Source of the DNA: Pseudomonas alkylphenolica
GTDB taxonomy: Bacteria; Pseudomonadota; Gammaproteobacteria; Pseudomonadales; Pseudomonadaceae
Direction: 5' to 3'
Length of the DNA: 64,000 nucleotides
NCBI RefSeq assembly: GCF_004025535.1
Contig: NZ_QJRG01000033.1
Coordinates: 310,001-374,000 of the forward strand
How positions within the stretch are numbered: the stretch's first letter is position 1; every line of letters starts with the position of its first letter. Below the pieces are notes generated by a model. That model searched no databases and was not told the origin of the DNA. It saw only the letters and a program-made list of their open reading frames with translations. Positions 35,259 through 44,907 of this stretch are shown one piece after another. Both the position numbers and the translations under genes were made by a program.

Positions 35259-38200
35259 TCAGTCGAAGGGGATGATGCCTTCGACTTCGCTCAGCACCAG
35301 ATTGCCCCGATAGACCGCCAGCAACTCACGCGAGTTACCCCGCACGGCCTCCATCTGCGCTTTCTGGCCAATTTTTCGCTGCGACCAGATCTTCAGGTGG
35401 CCTTTGGCAAACCGGCGCGCCGGAACCGTGGCATCCGGATAGTGGAAATGTGCCTCCCAAATGCCTGTTCCTTTGGCATTCCCCCGGGATGGCAAACGGT
35501 GGACCTCATAGATATCCAGGTAGTCGTTGGCCGAGAGCATTTTTCGGCGCGTGGTGGGGCGAATGGATATTTGTTTTTCCCTGAACAGGAAACGCAGGCC
35601 GGTTGCCGTTGGGTGGCTGGTCGTCAGGTAATAGCTGGTCAGCAGATCATGCTGTGTATTTTCAAGGCGTTCGATGGCATCCGACAACTTCGCACCAAAC
35701 TCCGCAGCGATGCCTGTGCTTTCCAGCGCCTCACCGGCTTCCTTGAGCCGCTCGACAAGCCCCTCCACGATTGACTGCATGCCAATCGGCTCAGACTTCC
35801 CGATGTAGCGCTGGGCCAGTTCGAGCGTGGGTTCAAGCTGCCCCAGAGCCTTGCGCGCCATCGACCTGGCAACACCTACGTCATGACTGTTGTCGCTTGG
35901 CTGAAGTTCATCGACAGGCTCCTCGACGTCCTCAACCCAGACGCCTTGCTGTTTGCGGAAAGTCTTGAGGACTTTAGTGCCTGATGGGTCCTTTTGCTGC
36001 ACGACATCATGACCGTCGACCTGCACTTCTTCACCGATGACACTACGCCCGTTGTGTGTCTTGACCACGCGGTGTTTGCCCGTTCGACGCCGGTACACCC
36101 GTGTTGTGGGCTGCACCGGATCAAAAAGCTCAGACTCGCGAATGGCCATGGCCATTTCTTCCTGCGCCGAGTCAATCAAGGTATCCAGCACCTTCAAGTA
36201 CTCATTGAGGGTGTCCGTCTTGATCACCTCATCACCCGACTCAGCGAGCAACACTGCATGCCCCTGGGCAACCTTGTAACTGTCCAGCACTCCGCCTAAC
36301 AACTCAAGCCGCTGCGCCGCTGGCACCTCGATCACCTCCAATTTCCCATGCTCGATTCCCGCGCTCTTCAGCGCGTCACTCCACAACTGTGCGTGGTAAC
36401 GGATGAGCGCTTCTTCATCGTCTCCAGCTCCGCGATTCAGGCATAACTCTGCCAGATGCTCGAGCAACTCCAACTGCAGATCGGTAAACGTAAGGCGTCG
36501 CTTCTCGATCAGCCCATCCAGCTCTACCTGCTTGTTCTGGCGCTCACCGCTCTCGTCCTTGAAGACAATTTCGACGTCTTTGAGTGTTTCTATCAGCAGC
36601 CCATCCAGAAGCTTGGATATCCATACCAGATCGAGTTGCTTGGCAACGACGCTTTCAAGCATTGACCTGACATAGTCATAGTGCTCAAGCTCAGTCTTAC
36701 TGATTGGCCGTGCCACCATGTTGTCGATGAGCTCCTGCACGTCGATATCATTGATGGTGATTCGCGTATCGTTGTATAGCGCCACTAAGTTCTCGATGAC
36801 CTGCTGACGCACAATGCTTCGATGAAGTTTTATCGCTGGCATCAATTTCTGCCGGGCAAACTTGGGCTGAACCAATTGGGTCAAGACCTTATCCAGCTTC
36901 AGGTCCGCCTCGATCATGGCTTTCAAATCCGCCATCACCTGGTATTTGGCTCTGAGTACATCGCGGCGGGCCAACTTGATTTTCTGTTCAAACGCCAGCT
37001 TCAAAGGACGGCCGGCAGGATTGTCGGGCACTTTGTCCCGCTGAGCTTCGAGCTTCTCCGCATGTCTTTCTCGATTGAACCATTCGGATTTGCTCAAGCC
37101 AAAGCTTTCCGCGACGCGGTTACGCTCGTCACTAAAGTCCGCCTGTTGCGTGTAGAGTGCATCGTATTCTTTCTGGTTATCCTCTCGGAGCAGATCTGCC
37201 CGACGTCTCGGACCTCCTCCGAGCAACCGCAAACCCGCGTCGATACGCCATTGCCCATGGCGGTAATTCAGCCAGGGACCTTTTTTCCCATCAGCACCTA
37301 GAACCTGCACACCTTTATCAGACACCTCCACAAGGTAAGTGTCGCCCACCAGGCTGGTGTAATAATTCTCACCGATCCGGTACAAACCGCGTTCAGGCCC
37401 GGACTCAAGTGCCTCAACGCCATTAAGAGAGACGCCAGAGCGCAGCCCTTGCAGAGCCTTGCGTTGCTCGGTCGGGAGCGCGTTGAACCCTTGCCTGCCA
37501 CGCCAGGTAAAATCCAGCTGCACACCGGGGCGCTCGGCGAGTGAGCCAGGCAAGCCTTGTTTGCCCATTGCAGGCTCCTGGGCGGCGCTTGCCAGACCAG
37601 GCCCAGGCGGCAGACCGTCAAATACAACCGGATCGGGAAAACGTCGTGTCGGCGCCGCGTCTCCTTTCGGCAAACGGGCATGGAACATGGCCATGCCAAG
37701 GTTCAGGATCAAATCAACCACAGCCGCCGATCGCTCAAAATCACTGCCTTGATTGAGCGCTGCCACATCAGATTCCAAGCCTTTGATGACCTGCACCAAC
37801 CAGGCCACGCTGGCCACAGGCCCGCGCAACAACAAAGTGACGACGTCAAACAGTAACCAGGCGCCTTGCACAAGCAATGCCCAATGGCTTTCGGCGCTGG
37901 AAACCGACTGACGATCAGCCAGCTCAACCAGCAGATCTCGGTTAGCCAGGTAAAGCTTGGCATCGACATCAAACTGCCAGAACTGCGCAAAGAAACTTGC
38001 CGGCTTCACCGGCTCAGGCAACAACTGGGTATCCAGAATCGGCCGCCCCAGGTGCGGCTCACTGAATCCGCCGTGATCGTAGATGCGTCGTGCTTGGGGT
38101 TTCAGCCACTCAAGGATGCTGTCCTGCAGTGTGCCGGGCTGACGAATCGCCGCCATCATCGCCTCAAGGCTGGCGAATTCCTTCAATGCTGCAGCGCTGT

Positions 38201-39965
38201 ACAGCGGGCGATACAGCAGCACGGTCGCGGGCTCTGTCGAAAACAGCACATACATGCCACTGACCAGATCAGGTTCACGGCTTGCCGGCTCACAACTGAA
38301 CGCCAGCGGCATCAACATGATGCCCGGCAAATCCCGGTCGACATGATCGCCACAGTAGTCGACCACACACTGCAGACCTGCCTCGCTGAGGGTGCCGCCC
38401 AATTTAGCGGTCAGTGCGCTGAACAGCAGCGAACAGCGCCATTCCCGGGCAAAGCAGCTCACCCGCTGCTCGCGGGTGGCCGAGTCGTCCAGTTGCTGTG
38501 CGACATACCCAGGATAGTGGCCGCCGATATCGACCTTCTCGACCAGCGAGCGGACATAATCAACGTTCAGCCAGTCCATGATCAGCTGTCCGTTGCGGTG
38601 CTCGATCGTAGTCAAGGTTGCGCCTTGCAGTGAGCTCAGATTGCCTATAGCGAACTGAGTCAGGGTCATGCTCCGGGTTTCCACCACGCCATCGCCAACA
38701 CCCACGCCCGCTCCACCCGGTACGCCTCTGGTGAGCGTAAGCGTCAGGTTCAGATCGTCGGGAAAGTAATTGGCATCGTCCGGATGGTCGATCAGCAGTT
38801 GCGAGCGCAAACGCGCGCTGGCATAGCTGTGCAGGTCCTGCACATCGTCGAGCGCGGCTCTGCCCTTCGATTGCGCCTGGGCCAGAGCAAGCTCGAACAG
38901 TCCACACTGGTATGCAAAGCTGTCTGCCGCCGAAGCTCCGATTAAACCCGGCGCTACCGCGACACTCGCATCACCGCTAGCCACATAACCTTCGATGAAC
39001 CATTGCGCGGGGTCAGTCAATGCGGCATGCAACGCCTCCATTTCAGCAACGTCTGTGTGCCGCGCGCCATGCAGCCGCTGCAGATTCTCCAGCATGATAT
39101 TGAGCAGCAGCGCCGCTTGCTGGGAGAAGGGATCGCCTTCCAGTTCATAACGGTTCCAGCTCATCGACTCGAATGCGTAGCGGCTCGCCATTTCGTCCTG
39201 CAGCGCTGAGGCAAAGTCATCCAGCGAGTCAAAAGCCCTCACCACACTCGAGGGCGCGCACCACAACACCACCTCGCGCTCATCCCACTCGCCAACCACC
39301 AGCAGGTTCGGCAGCATGCGCAGGAATCTCTGCCCGTTGGCGGCGAGCTGTACTTCCACGGTGAAAACGCCGGGCTGCTCGTGCGCACCTTTCAATAGTC
39401 CATAGATACAGGCTTCCTGTGGGTCGCCAAGCCCTTGAAGTGGCAGGTTGCGCAGCAGCGCCAACTTCAGTGTCTGCTGCAGCCAACGATCCCGGCTGAC
39501 GCCGGCACTTGATACGTCAGACCAGTAATCGATCTGGGCTTGCTGAACGTGGTACGGCAACTCCAGCAGCAGATCATTGATCGAATCGGTGATGCCTTTC
39601 AGCTCGATGTACTCAAAACCATCGCTGCCCTCGAAGCGATAAGGCTCGACAAAGTACAGTCCATGCGCTTCCTCATAGAGCATCTCCAGATTCAGCGCTG
39701 TGCCATCCATTAAGGCCTGCAACAAAACTTGAATCAGCGGCACTGACAACCGAGCGTTTCCTGGCCCAGACTGGGGAATCAGCAGACGCAGCGGCTCAGC
39801 GTCGGTCAGCAACGGCCGGACAGTGGAGAGCTTGGGATGGCGCTCGACCAGAAGCTGCAAGACCTTGCGCCCGACCACTTGACGCAGGGTCGGGCGACTG
39901 GCGAACTGCAAGGCCACAGCGCGTTTGAAATCCTGCGCCGACAGACGGGTTGTTTGGCTACTCAT
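35259..39965 (-). CDS. Giant toxin-like protein A (probable DUF6543 / dermonecrotic-toxin-like)
   Basis: A 1568-aa protein with no signal peptide. I do not recognise a characterised homologue. Visible parts: N-terminal module (QFASRPTLRQVVGRKVLQLL, about 15-35), a DUF6543-like stretch with VDIGGHYPGYV (about 478-488), a strongly hydrophobic region (ALLVQGAWLLFDVVTLLLRG and after, about 690-730), a beta-rich module that ends in GGGPRRR (about 917), long charged coiled-coil segments (about 925-1200), and a C-terminal module AHFHY...KGHLKIWSQRK...VYRGNL..IIPFD. It is a full-length paralogue of the next gene. Lines 36541-36660 are 50% G+C by my count, lower than the core genes. Hydrophobic mid-region and size suggest a secreted or contact-delivered toxin, but this is inference. 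Confidence 0.7.
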   Translation of the reverse strand: MSSQTTRLSAQDFKRAVALQFASRPTLRQVVGRKVLQLLVERHPKLSTVRPLLTDAEPLRLLIPQSGPGNARLSVPLIQVLLQALMDGTALNLEMLYEEAHGLYFVEPYRFEGSDGFEYIELKGITDSINDLLLELPYHVQQAQIDYWSDVSSAGVSRDRWLQQTLKLALLRNLPLQGLGDPQEACIYGLLKGAHEQPGVFTVEVQLAANGQRFLRMLPNLLVVGEWDEREVVLWCAPSSVVRAFDSLDDFASALQDEMASRYAFESMSWNRYELEGDPFSQQAALLLNIMLENLQRLHGARHTDVAEMEALHAALTDPAQWFIEGYVASGDASVAVAPGLIGASAADSFAYQCGLFELALAQAQSKGRAALDDVQDLHSYASARLRSQLLIDHPDDANYFPDDLNLTLTLTRGVPGGAGVGVGDGVVETRSMTLTQFAIGNLSSLQGATLTTIEHRNGQLIMDWLNVDYVRSLVEKVDIGGHYPGYVAQQLDDSATREQRVSCFAREWRCSLLFSALTAKLGGTLSEAGLQCVVDYCGDHVDRDLPGIMLMPLAFSCEPASREPDLVSGMYVLFSTEPATVLLYRPLYSAAALKEFASLEAMMAAIRQPGTLQDSILEWLKPQARRIYDHGGFSEPHLGRPILDTQLLPEPVKPASFFAQFWQFDVDAKLYLANRDLLVELADRQSVSSAESHWALLVQGAWLLFDVVTLLLRGPVASVAWLVQVIKGLESDVAALNQGSDFERSAAVVDLILNLGMAMFHARLPKGDAAPTRRFPDPVVFDGLPPGPGLASAAQEPAMGKQGLPGSLAERPGVQLDFTWRGRQGFNALPTEQRKALQGLRSGVSLNGVEALESGPERGLYRIGENYYTSLVGDTYLVEVSDKGVQVLGADGKKGPWLNYRHGQWRIDAGLRLLGGGPRRRADLLREDNQKEYDALYTQQADFSDERNRVAESFGLSKSEWFNRERHAEKLEAQRDKVPDNPAGRPLKLAFEQKIKLARRDVLRAKYQVMADLKAMIEADLKLDKVLTQLVQPKFARQKLMPAIKLHRSIVRQQVIENLVALYNDTRITINDIDVQELIDNMVARPISKTELEHYDYVRSMLESVVAKQLDLVWISKLLDGLLIETLKDVEIVFKDESGERQNKQVELDGLIEKRRLTFTDLQLELLEHLAELCLNRGAGDDEEALIRYHAQLWSDALKSAGIEHGKLEVIEVPAAQRLELLGGVLDSYKVAQGHAVLLAESGDEVIKTDTLNEYLKVLDTLIDSAQEEMAMAIRESELFDPVQPTTRVYRRRTGKHRVVKTHNGRSVIGEEVQVDGHDVVQQKDPSGTKVLKTFRKQQGVWVEDVEEPVDELQPSDNSHDVGVARSMARKALGQLEPTLELAQRYIGKSEPIGMQSIVEGLVERLKEAGEALESTGIAAEFGAKLSDAIERLENTQHDLLTSYYLTTSHPTATGLRFLFREKQISIRPTTRRKMLSANDYLDIYEVHRLPSRGNAKGTGIWEAHFHYPDATVPARRFAKGHLKIWSQRKIGQKAQMEAVRGNSRELLAVYRGNLVLSEVEGIIPFD

Positions 39966-40029
39966 AAGCGTGACGCTCCATACAGACGGTAAGCCTCCAC
40001 GCTATCCACCCATCTGCTTGCAGCGGCGT

Positions 40030-40043
40030 TACATATTGCTGGC
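40030..40043 (-). promoter_or_regulatory. Shared 14-bp element upstream of giant gene A
   Basis: TACATATTGCTGGC (read on the minus strand as GCCAGCAATATGTA). The same 14 bases stand at 44756-44769 before gene B. Distance to the start codon is 64 bases here and 60 there. It may contain a -10-like AATATGTA or be a regulator site. Confidence 0.5.
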
Positions 40044-43000
40044 TAATGGAAAGGGATGATGTCTTTCACGTCGGCATACGTGAGATTGCCACGATAGATA
40101 CTCAGCGTTTCACCGGCCTGGGCAGCCATCAGCTGTTCACGGTACCCCCATTTTCGTTGGCTCCAGAGTTTTAGATGGCCTTTATCGAATGCCGTGGCAT
40201 TGGCTGCGACATCATTGAAGTGAAAATGAGCAGCCCAGAGGTTTCTACCCTTGGTATCACTCGCTGACTTCAACCTGATGATTCTGTACTCGTCCAGCCC
40301 ACCGCCATCGGCGGTTTGCTGACGTGGCCCGACGTACTCGATCTTCAGCAGTCGCTGCGCATGCAAGTAGCGCAATCCCTCAGCGCTGGGGTACTGGCTG
40401 TTGCTATAAAGGTCGCTCAGTATCCGCACTTTGCTCGCGCGCAACGCCTCGAGCGCTTCATTCAAGCGGCCGACCAACTGATCGTCTTCGTCCACTTTGC
40501 GCAGGCCGGCGCTGACTCTGCGAACATCTTCGATCTGCGCATCAAGCAACGACGAAATACCGTCCGCATTCTTGTCTCGCGCCACGAGTGCTTCGGCGTC
40601 ACTGATCACCTGCGCGTTATGCTCAAGCAAACCTTCGGCCAGCAATTTGGCGTCCTCTTCCGGCTCCGACTCCGGTAGCTCGGGTTGTGATACGCCTGAT
40701 TCTTCACTCCAGGCGCCATTTAGACGATGAAACGTGTGCAGTACTTTCCCGCTGTAGGGGCTGCGAACCTCAAGCACCTGCTTGTCATCAATACTGATCT
40801 CAGTGCCGATAACAAGGCGCCCGTTAGCCGTGTGAGCAATACGCTGCTGCGACTCGCCGACCGGATAGGCGGGCGGGCGCGAAGGGGCCATCTCGCCCAG
40901 ATCCTGCTCGCGAATCGCCTGCACCAGTTCGGAACCCGCAGCGTCCTTGAGAAACTGCATTTGCTGCGTGTAACGGGCGAGCATGGCGGCATCCACCAGG
41001 CGTCCGCCTACCCGGGCAATTCGCTGGCTGTTGAGCAGGGCAGACAAGTATTCGTCCCACGCAGTGCGCAGCACTGTTATCCGGTCTGCAGCAGTAAGAT
41101 TGCTCAGCGCCAGCTGGCCATGGGCACTCGCCGCGCTACTCAATGCAGTGTTGTCCAAGTCGTCGAGGAAGGTGATCAAACGCTTTTTGCCTGAGACCTT
41201 ATCCATATGCAGCCCCAGATCAGCAAGGTTCATCGCCTGTTGATAAGCCAGATCAATAGTGGTCACCTGGCGTGCGTCAATCACATCCTGCACCGTCCGG
41301 GCAGTAGGCCCCGGGTTCAGCTGCGATTGCGCATCAACCATGGGCAGGAAGCGGTCGAGGTTGCCGCTCGCGACCAGCATCCTGTCCTGCAGGCCGACCG
41401 TCTCCACAATCCTCGCCCTGAAACGCCGGAACATCTCAGGTCGCGCCTCGGCCGGCAACTGCATGATCTGGCGAGCCATCGCGTTTGTCTCACGGTATCC
41501 CGCCAACTGGAACAGCTCGCTCAGGATGTAATCGGTGCTTCTGATCAAATCCAGCTTCAATCGCAGGTGCCGGTCCCTCAAGTCGAGGGCCTCCCCGGGG
41601 TCGCTGCGATCCCGGTATTTCTCCTCGCCCAGCGTAGCCAGCACCGCTTCCATCTCAACATCATGCTTGACCAGTGACTCGTGCGCTTCGACAGCCTTCA
41701 TCCGTGCCAGACGTAGTGGCTCGTCCATGCCCTGAAGCCGCCCTTGATACAAGCTGACAAGCCTAAGCACCTCCTCCTCGGACATTTTGCGTCCTTCGTT
41801 GTCTTGCGCTTTCTTTATCAGCGCCTTCATTTTTTTGATGTCCAAAAGCAGTGACCGGACTTGGCCGCCTTTTTCCTGAGACAGCTCCCACGCGGTTCGG
41901 GTCTGCGTAGACAGCTCATTCAACCGGGTAACCAGGCGCTTGTGGTCTTGTTCGACTTTCAGCTTTCTGGGACCTCCCCCTCTCAATCGGGTATCCAGAC
42001 GCCAGCCCCCTTCCTGCTTGTTGATATACGGCCCTGGCGTACCTGAAGGCCCGACAATTCGTGCACCACCCTCTTCCAGCAGCACCTGGTAGACCTCACC
42101 TGCCAGCCGGACGTAATACAGGTGATTGACGGAATAGAGCCCCTGGGCGGGACCGCTGGAAAGCGGCACCAGGCCATCAATGCGGACGGGCGAAACCAGT
42201 GCATGAAGGCGCCTGCGTTGTTGCGCAGTTAAACGGTCCAGGCCTTGAGTGCCCAGCCAGGAAAAATCCAGATGTTGCCAAGCGCTCTCTTGCAGCGCGC
42301 CAGCGACGTAGGCCTGGCCTTCACTGACCTGCACGTGCGATGCAGCCAAGACGTATGCCGGGGGCGGGCCGTCCAGGCGCACAGCAGGCCAAAACCCGCG
42401 GTTGGCACGCAACGCAGGGTATGGCATCGGCACATGGAGCATCGCGATGGCGAGACTACTGAGTACGTCGGCTATGGCGAGCGACTTTTCAGCATCGCTA
42501 CCCTTGCGCAAGGTCTCCAGATCATCATGCAGACTGCCCAGTTCCAGGAGCAGCCAGGTGGCGGAGCACAATGGCCCCGGCAACAAAGGGGCCACCAGGT
42601 TGAACATGAGCCATCCGAACTGCTTGAGTACCGCCCATCGATGCTCGGCATTGGATACCGAGTTACGGTCGGCCAGCTCGATCATCACCTCGCGCTGGGC
42701 CTGAAAAATGCGGGCATCAATCTCCGATTCCCAGAATCGCACGGCCAAACTGGCAGGTGCCGGACGCTCGGGCATCGTGAAAGGATCAAGCGGCAGTATC
42801 GACAAATGCGGTTCCTTGAAACCACCCTCGTCGTAAATGCTGCGCACACTCTGGTCGAGCCACTGCAAAATGCTCAGTTGCAACTCCCCGGGCTCGCTGA
42901 CCGCCGCCATCAAGGCGTGTGGGTCATTGAATTGGCAGAGTGGATCATCGGCATACAGTGGGCGATAGATCAACCAGCTGTTTGGCTCGTCAATCTGGAT

Positions 43001-44695
43001 CACGAACATGCAGTCGACTTCGTCACTATGCTGCGAAGCCGGCGAGCGCTTGAACGCCAGCGGGCCTATCTTCAGGGCTTCGTGTGGCAGTTCAGCATTA
43101 CGGCAAAATGCCGCGAGCGTCCGCCACGCCGGTTCACTCAATTTACCCGTGATTTTCGCCTTCAACGCATCGAACAGCAGGCGGCAGCGCCACTCGCGGC
43201 CGAATCGCGTGACCCGCCAATCCAAGCTGGCGGCATCATTCAGTTTTTCTTGGAGGTACAGGGGATAGGTACCACCGATATCGACGCGTTCTATAAGGTC
43301 GGTGACATAGAGCGGAGTCATCCACGCCATGATCAGTTGCTCATGGCGGTGAGTTATGCCGGTAACAATGCCACCCTTCAGGGCATCCAGATGACCAATG
43401 GCCAGTTGGGTCAGCGTCAACCTACGAGCATCGCGAAGCGTTTCAATACCGACGCCTTTCGGGTCACCTACAGGTACGGATACCGCCAAAAGCAGATCGT
43501 CGGCAAAATAATTCGCCTCCACCGGATGGTCTTCCAGCATTTGCGCACGCAGGCAACGGGCGGTGTAGCTATTGAGGTCGTCTATGTCCTGCAACGCGGT
43601 CACTCCAGCAGAAGCAACCTGCAGGATTGCCAGGTCCAGCACCGCCGCGTGGTACTCGAACTGATCGGCAGAGCCCACCCGAGCCAACCAGTCCGGCAGT
43701 TTGACCGCAGGAAGATCATTATCGAAAAAACCTGAAGCAGGGAAAAATCGCGCAGGATCAGAGAGCTCAGCGAACGCTTGCTCAAGGCACTCAACGGTAT
43801 TCAGCGACGCTACTTGCGCTCTATCCACCTGATCCAGTACAGCGTTGAGCAATAGACCGACCTGAAGCGCGAATACTTCGCCACTCAACGCGAAGCGCTG
43901 CCAACTCAGCGACTCGAACTGATAGCGGGCAGCCGTTTCGGCGCACAATGCCTCGCCAAAGGCATCGTAGGATTCGTAGCAGCGCACCTTGCCAGCCGGT
44001 GTACACCAGATTACTAACTGGCCCTCATCTCGCTCGGCACAAATCAGTAGATCGGGCAACAGGTCGCTGTTCACATAACTGTCGACCTGGACTTCCACCG
44101 CGAACAAACCCAAATGCTCAACTGAGCCCTGCAACACGTCCAGGACACAGATGCTTGCGTCTTCAGTCAAGCCCCCCGTGCGCACACCCTGCAACAAGGC
44201 GGCGCGAAGCATCTGTTGCAAACAGCGGCTTCGGCTCACCCCTTCCAGCGTGTCCTCGGCGCCATTCCAGTATTCAATCTGCGCTTGCTTGAAACGCTGG
44301 AACAACGAGCCCCGCAATTCGTCAAAGGCACCGTTCAGCTCGTCGAGTCTGATCTGAGCGAGTTTGTTAAGGTTGCTTGAATCGCTGTCCGTGAGAGCGC
44401 CAGGTGCCAATCGGTCCTGATGATTGAAGGCCACCGGTTGGGGCTGAAGCAGCGAGTGAAGGACATGGGAGACGAGCAACTCGGTATTGCGCGTGCCGTC
44501 ATCGGCCAGGCGGACCACCGTGAACGATTCGGCGGTATTGATTCCGGGCAGATCACTGATGAGTTGCGGGTGATGTGTTGCGAGAAGTTTGAAGACGGCT
44601 CTGCCGAGCACCTCACGCAGACTTGGACGGCTGGCAAACTGGTGGGCAACTACAGTGCGCAGATCAGGTACTGACACATTCAAAGTTATCGACAT
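40043..44695 (-). CDS. Giant toxin-like protein B (paralogue of A)
   Basis: A 1550-aa protein, collinear with protein A over its length: QFASRPSLREVLGRAVFKLL at the start, FESLSWQRFALSGEVFALQ, VDIGGTYPLYL near residue 470, hydrophobic WLMFNLVAPLLPGPLCSATW at about 685-720, GGGPRKLK near 905, coiled coil after it, and AHFHF...KGHLKLWSQRKWG...YRGNLTYADVKDIIPFH at the end. The VD[IL]GG.Y...L pattern and the GPYIN..GGWRLD module are, to my knowledge, seen in DUF6543 'dermonecrotic toxin' proteins of pseudomonads. Transcribed before gene A with 77 bases between. No signal peptide, no immunity gene obvious nearby. A hairpin covers its ribosome site. Confidence 0.7.
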   Translation of the reverse strand: MSITLNVSVPDLRTVVAHQFASRPSLREVLGRAVFKLLATHHPQLISDLPGINTAESFTVVRLADDGTRNTELLVSHVLHSLLQPQPVAFNHQDRLAPGALTDSDSSNLNKLAQIRLDELNGAFDELRGSLFQRFKQAQIEYWNGAEDTLEGVSRSRCLQQMLRAALLQGVRTGGLTEDASICVLDVLQGSVEHLGLFAVEVQVDSYVNSDLLPDLLICAERDEGQLVIWCTPAGKVRCYESYDAFGEALCAETAARYQFESLSWQRFALSGEVFALQVGLLLNAVLDQVDRAQVASLNTVECLEQAFAELSDPARFFPASGFFDNDLPAVKLPDWLARVGSADQFEYHAAVLDLAILQVASAGVTALQDIDDLNSYTARCLRAQMLEDHPVEANYFADDLLLAVSVPVGDPKGVGIETLRDARRLTLTQLAIGHLDALKGGIVTGITHRHEQLIMAWMTPLYVTDLIERVDIGGTYPLYLQEKLNDAASLDWRVTRFGREWRCRLLFDALKAKITGKLSEPAWRTLAAFCRNAELPHEALKIGPLAFKRSPASQHSDEVDCMFVIQIDEPNSWLIYRPLYADDPLCQFNDPHALMAAVSEPGELQLSILQWLDQSVRSIYDEGGFKEPHLSILPLDPFTMPERPAPASLAVRFWESEIDARIFQAQREVMIELADRNSVSNAEHRWAVLKQFGWLMFNLVAPLLPGPLCSATWLLLELGSLHDDLETLRKGSDAEKSLAIADVLSSLAIAMLHVPMPYPALRANRGFWPAVRLDGPPPAYVLAASHVQVSEGQAYVAGALQESAWQHLDFSWLGTQGLDRLTAQQRRRLHALVSPVRIDGLVPLSSGPAQGLYSVNHLYYVRLAGEVYQVLLEEGGARIVGPSGTPGPYINKQEGGWRLDTRLRGGGPRKLKVEQDHKRLVTRLNELSTQTRTAWELSQEKGGQVRSLLLDIKKMKALIKKAQDNEGRKMSEEEVLRLVSLYQGRLQGMDEPLRLARMKAVEAHESLVKHDVEMEAVLATLGEEKYRDRSDPGEALDLRDRHLRLKLDLIRSTDYILSELFQLAGYRETNAMARQIMQLPAEARPEMFRRFRARIVETVGLQDRMLVASGNLDRFLPMVDAQSQLNPGPTARTVQDVIDARQVTTIDLAYQQAMNLADLGLHMDKVSGKKRLITFLDDLDNTALSSAASAHGQLALSNLTAADRITVLRTAWDEYLSALLNSQRIARVGGRLVDAAMLARYTQQMQFLKDAAGSELVQAIREQDLGEMAPSRPPAYPVGESQQRIAHTANGRLVIGTEISIDDKQVLEVRSPYSGKVLHTFHRLNGAWSEESGVSQPELPESEPEEDAKLLAEGLLEHNAQVISDAEALVARDKNADGISSLLDAQIEDVRRVSAGLRKVDEDDQLVGRLNEALEALRASKVRILSDLYSNSQYPSAEGLRYLHAQRLLKIEYVGPRQQTADGGGLDEYRIIRLKSASDTKGRNLWAAHFHFNDVAANATAFDKGHLKLWSQRKWGYREQLMAAQAGETLSIYRGNLTYADVKDIIPFH

Positions 44696-44700
44696 CGGCT

Positions 44701-44725
44701 TAGGGCCCCTGTATGTGGAGCCCTA
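44701..44725 (-). promoter_or_regulatory. 5'-leader hairpin covering the ribosome site of gene B
   Basis: TAGGGCCCC and GGAGCCCTA (44701-44709 and 44717-44725) form a 9-bp stem with one mismatch and a 7-base loop. It ends 5 bases before the ATG. The only Shine-Dalgarno-like sequence (AGGGG on the minus strand) lies in its 3' arm, so translation may depend on opening it. Confidence 0.5.
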
Positions 44726-44755
44726 GAATTGCTGACTCGATACTCGTGCAAACCA

Positions 44756-44769
44756 TACATATTGCTGGC
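44756..44769 (-). promoter_or_regulatory. Shared 14-bp element upstream of giant gene B
   Basis: Exact copy of the 14 bases at 40030-40043, in the same orientation and at nearly the same distance from the start codon. Suggests common transcriptional control of both paralogues, or a remnant of the duplication that made them. Confidence 0.5.
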
Positions 44770-44907
44770 CCGATCCGGGCATGAGATGTACCAGTGCAGC
44801 ACCGGAAAGTCATCCTGGTAAAGCTGACATGGCTTGAGCGTTATGTACCACAAGCCCTATGCGCAACAATGGAAATTGACGTCGGCAACCCACATAGGAG
44901 CTTTCCA

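Noticed and set aside
40030..44769. Reading the 14-bp direct repeats as insertion-target duplications of a mobile element carrying gene B
   Set aside because: No transposase or terminal inverted repeats are present, and both copies keep the same distance to a start codon, which fits a shared regulatory element better.
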